From positions 8,637,038-8,701,037 of the forward strand of contig CM022667.1 of the NCBI GenBank assembly GCA_012295275.1: a DNA stretch of 64,000 nt, in the 5' to 3' direction. The translations under genes were made by a program, and so were the position numbers. The notes under the pieces were generated by a model. It was given only the letters and a program-made list of their open reading frames with translations. It made no database searches and was not told the DNA's origin. Shown piece after piece: positions 60,838 through 64,000 of this stretch. Position 1 is the stretch's first letter. The number at the start of each line of letters is the position of its first letter. Source of the DNA: Chrysomallon squamiferum (lineage: Eukaryota > Mollusca > Gastropoda > Neomphalida > Peltospiridae).

Positions 60838-61431
60838 CTAAAAGATGGGTGTAAGATGTTTGGTTAGGGGCGCAATTTCACTGTTTACCACGGACTCTGT
60901 TTTGCTTAGATTCGCCTCTGATAAATGTTGTTGTTGCTATTGAAATTATTATTATATGATATGATACACAGATCCATGTATCTATGGGTATTTGTTTATA
61001 TGTATGTACGTTATGTAACTGTGTGCGCGCGCACATTTGTTTCTGAATGTCTCCTTGGGTGTGTATATTTGTTCTATTCTGTTTTAATTTCTAATTTTTG
61101 TTTCGTTTCTTTCTTTTTAAATTATAAAATCGTTTTTATTTTCTTGTTTAGTTTATATCGTTTCCTGGAACGTTTTATTATTATTATTATTTTTTTTAAA
61201 TGCCAAACTCCATTTTCATAGCTCTTTCTTTTTTCATCTCTTATACGGACAGACAAAAATATTCATCGGTTTCAGGTGAAGTTGACATTTAGTATCTTTT
61301 GGCAGTAAAAAGAAAAGTTGACATTTAAACACAGGTTGTTAATGCGCCAAGTGCAGAGTAGACCCCGATCTGCAGACGACACCAGTTGGAGCAGGCGACA
61401 AGTCGAAACAAATGAAATTGATTTATTTTCT

Positions 61432-61445
61432 GTTGCAATGGTAAC
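61432..61445. promoter_or_regulatory. RFX-type X-box
   Basis: GTTGCAATGGTAAC is a near-palindromic match (12 of 14) to the X-box GTTGCCATGGCAAC bound by RFX factors, in a CpG-containing unique island at about 61330-61530. No downstream exon recognised. Confidence 0.35.
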
Positions 61446-61603
61446 AGCGCTCACAATAGTCATCGTCTTGTCGTGATTGAGTTAATAACGAAAACTCAGC
61501 AAATGAAACTTCCCCCAGGCTCTTCGAACTGTGTCGTAATATATATTTAAGAAAATGTCACAATTTCGGCAGAATGCAGTTTTAATCTTTCTTCTGTTAT
61601 CAT

Positions 61604-61644
61604 TATTTTATTTTATTTTATTTTATTTTATTTTATTTTATTTA
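61604..61644. repeat. (ATTTT)n pentanucleotide array
   Basis: About eight ATTTT units. Confidence 0.95.
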
Positions 61645-61721
61645 TTAATAATATTACTAATTCTTAATTTTTAAAATATGTAAATAATATTTACTATATA
61701 ATAAAACAGTCATAATAACTA

Positions 61722-61800
61722 CAAACAACAACAACAACAATAACAACAAGAACAATAAATAATAATAATAATAATAATAACGACAACAACAACAAAAATG
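61722..61800. repeat. (CAA)n/(AAT)n mixed triplets
   Basis: ACAACAACAACAAT and AATAATAATAAT blocks with GACAACAAC interruptions. Confidence 0.88.
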
Positions 61801-61832
61801 CAGCTAATATTAAATAAAGGAAACCAAAGGAT

Positions 61833-61834
<2 letters not shown>

Positions 61835-61916
<82 letters not shown>
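61835..61916. repeat. (TC)n microsatellite, about 82 bp
   Basis: Uninterrupted TC dinucleotides, the opposite-strand equivalent of the (GA)n at 46.0 kb. The Arg-Glu frame is an artefact. Confidence 0.98.
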
Positions 61917-61919
<3 letters not shown>

Positions 61920-62234
61920 ATGTTTACGAGTGAAAACAACTCACTAATTAACAAAATTCGATTTCACTTAAATGTGGTTATAACTCCGGTTGCACTGTAA
62001 ACATTACAAATTTAATACTAGTATCTCTCTTAGTCAATTTAAAACTTGATTAAATAAATGCAGAAATAATGGAAAGAAATTTAAAAAATAAAAATCTAAT
62101 TAAGTTCAGCCTTGGAACAAATTTTACACAATTATCTTTGAAGGATTAATAATAAAATGCAAATTAATAATTATACTAACAATAGTGATTTAAAAAAAAA
62201 TAAGATTATAAAACTGATTTTGAAATCACATAAA

Positions 62235-62385
62235 CTGAAACTAAACAAAACAAGAAAAAGAAAAAAAAACAAGAAAAAAGAAAAGAAAGAAATGAAAAAG
62301 GTAAATGGAAGAAAAAAGAAAAAAAGAAAGAAATGAAAAGGAAAAAGGCAGGAAAAATGGAAGAAAATGAAAAAGGCAAAGGTAA
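62235..62385. repeat. Purine-rich (GAAA) tract
   Basis: About 150 bases with very few pyrimidines, made of GAAAA and GGAAAAA motifs. Confidence 0.85.
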
Positions 62386-62888
62386 CGACATTATAAAAAT
62401 TAATGAACTGGTGATATGCAATTGTTCAGTGAGAAACAGTCTATTTCTTTCCAAACTTTCAATTTTCAATACATTTAGTTCACAAATTAATGTGTTTGTG
62501 TGAAAGAATCAACTCGCTAACAGAATTGTTATTTTTTATTTATTTATTTATTTATTTTTGTTTGTTTGTTTCCTCGTTTATTCATATTGATTTTTGATTT
62601 ATTTATTTTAATCATAAATACTGTATAATAATTTTGTTTAACTTTATAGATATGAAAAGACGGCCAGATATAATAATATTATGTTATCAACGATACTTGG
62701 ACATAACTACGATAATGTTATTTTCTGAACACTGAACATCATAAAAAAGACAGCTCAACAGATAATTTTAAAGGAAAGAAAAGAACGGGAAGTGAAAAAT
62801 AAAGTATATAAAAAAAATAATAACAATAATTACATGAAGACTTCAACTTATCAATCCAGTATACCATTAGCGTTTTCCAAGTAAAGAC

Positions 62889-62979
62889 AAAAAAAAAAAA
62901 AAAAAAAAGAAAAACAACAACAAAAAAAAAAAAAAAAAACAAAAAAACCCCAAAAAATACAAATAAATAAAAAGCCTTG

Positions 62980-63020
<41 letters not shown>

Positions 63021-63027
63021 GAAGAAG

Positions 63028-63059
<32 letters not shown>

Positions 63060-63070
63060 GAAGAAGAAAA
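62889..63070. repeat. Poly-A, (AAT)n and (GAA)n compound tract
   Basis: Interrupted A-runs (62889-62960), then (AAT)n (about 62982-63016), then (GAA)n (63020-63068). Like 56.5 kb, an AAT-type block abuts a GAA-TTC block. Confidence 0.95.
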
Positions 63071-63124
63071 TCCCGTGACAGTCTTTATGTATGGCTAATC
63101 CAGACACTTCTGTATAATGGTGTT

Positions 63125-63760
63125 ATATTGTCTCATTGTTATCAAATTTGGCGATAATGCTGAACTAATGTCGTTGACGCTGTGGTAGTGATTCGGTGAC
63201 TCCCTGTTGCCGTTGGCAGATATGTAGAAGAGCCGCTAAAAATTATATTTCTACCAATAGTCTGTTGTTAATAAAGATGATATGTTAACACAGTCAATGA
63301 CGTTACGTCATTTCTTTGTCTGTTGACATAGTAACTGTTATTCCATTTAGTAAAAGACATTAACACCATTAAGACATACACTCATACACGCAAACACATA
63401 TTAGCACACACAACCGTACCCTTACAACACTAATTTACAATTTACAACAATAATTAGCTTTGTCTCCATGTTAACAACGGTGATGTCGTAATTTTCACAG
63501 ACATAAATTCCATGATAACATTACGACATCTGATTGTTGTCAACGGGGAGAGAGAGCTGAAAATTGTTATCGCCAACGTTGTGGCAGTAGTCTGCTGTCT
63601 CTATTGTCCTTAGCGAAATACTAATTGAACAGCAGCTAAATTATATCTAACGACTAGTTAATTATCAAGCCACCCAACTTAACACGCTTACACTTGTCAT
63701 TGCCATTACGTCATATAACTGTCGAGATGGTAACGGTTATTTGGAATACTGTTAGTGGTA
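63125..63760 (+). repeat. Diverged tandem duplication, period about 400 bp, with CRE motifs and an inverted repeat
   Basis: The order GcTGTGGtAGT, then agCCGCTAAAaATTATATtTcta, then CAaTgacgTTACGTCAT, then TAActGTTATT at about 63179-63340 recurs at about 63579-63740. TGACGTTACGTCA (63298-63310) is palindromic about its central T. Between the copies, 63470-63492 and 63520-63544 form a long imperfect inverted repeat with exact 11-bp inner arms. No coding capacity recognised. Confidence 0.6.
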
Positions 63761-64000
63761 TTCATTATGGATATATACGTATATGTATGTATGTATACGA
63801 CTGTAAATACACGTATTCACGGAAGTGTTCTAATATACGCTTACGACATATGATGTCACTGAGAACAGTAATAGTAGGGAGTTAAACAGAACAGCACCAG
63901 AAAACCAATCAAACAATCGTTATCGGTACACTGGACAGCATTCTTTGTAAGTGATAGTTCTGAGTAACTTACAAATTTTAGTTAACAGGCTATTCATTCC

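Noticed and set aside
61694-61954. Arg-Glu repeat protein frame across (TC)n
   Set aside because: Pure dinucleotide repeat translation; the same applies to CA, AT, ATT and TTC frames elsewhere.
62739-63107. 122-codon minus frame rich in Phe and Leu
   Set aside because: Translation of A-, AAT- and GAA-tracts on the complementary strand, not a membrane protein.

Overview
This is an AT-rich animal nuclear DNA window: spliceosomal-type gene structure, very long non-coding stretches, dense microsatellites ((CA)n, (GA)n, (ATT)n, poly-A/T) and many decayed tandem repeats. The vertebrate-like elongator tRNA-Met and the clear HYPK orthologue fit a metazoan. The repeat texture and a roughly 40-kb intron suggest an invertebrate, perhaps a mollusc or other lophotrochozoan, but the sequence does not prove the phylum. 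No bacterial, viral or organellar genes were recognised.

Layout. (1) Positions 1-3420, minus strand: one uninterrupted 1140-codon stretch encoding the N-terminal part of a large C2H2 zinc-finger protein. It runs off the left edge, so there is no stop codon in the window. An in-frame TGA lies just upstream of its ATG, and a good 3' splice site lies 54 bases upstream. (2) About 3.47-43.80 kb: no recognisable coding gene. The simplest reading is one huge 5' UTR intron of the zinc-finger gene, because minus-strand first-exon-like islands with strong splice donors sit at about 43.8-44.1 kb (CpG-rich, YY1-like motif, CTCF-like site) and at about 27.04-27.7 kb (possible alternative promoter or UTR exon). 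The intron is filled with microsatellites, degenerate minisatellites and a few unique GC-richer islands, two of them with clustered GATA motifs. (3) About 44-51.8 kb: intergenic, with a (GA)n array and several promoter-like CpG/CCAAT/CRE islands. (4) 51884-51974, minus strand: an elongator tRNA-Met (CAT) gene with an 18-nt intron. (5) 52118-52501, plus strand: a complete, intronless HYPK gene (NatA-associated chaperone). (6) About 52.6-64 kb: mostly AT-rich and repetitive, with a 30-bp minisatellite showing an 83-bp higher-order period, a YY1-type promoter-like island at 58.1-58.3 kb, CRE palindromes, an RFX-like X-box, one weak candidate exon, and a diverged tandem duplication of about 400 bp at the right edge.

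The genes do not form an operon or pathway. The zinc-finger protein is a likely nuclear DNA-binding regulator. HYPK acts at the ribosome with the N-terminal acetyltransferase NatA, and tRNA-Met decodes internal AUG. The most unusual features are the intron in the elongator tRNA-Met, the paired-finger module architecture of the zinc-finger protein, its apparent 40-kb 5' UTR intron with two candidate first exons, and the intronless HYPK. No wholly new system was demonstrable from sequence alone.
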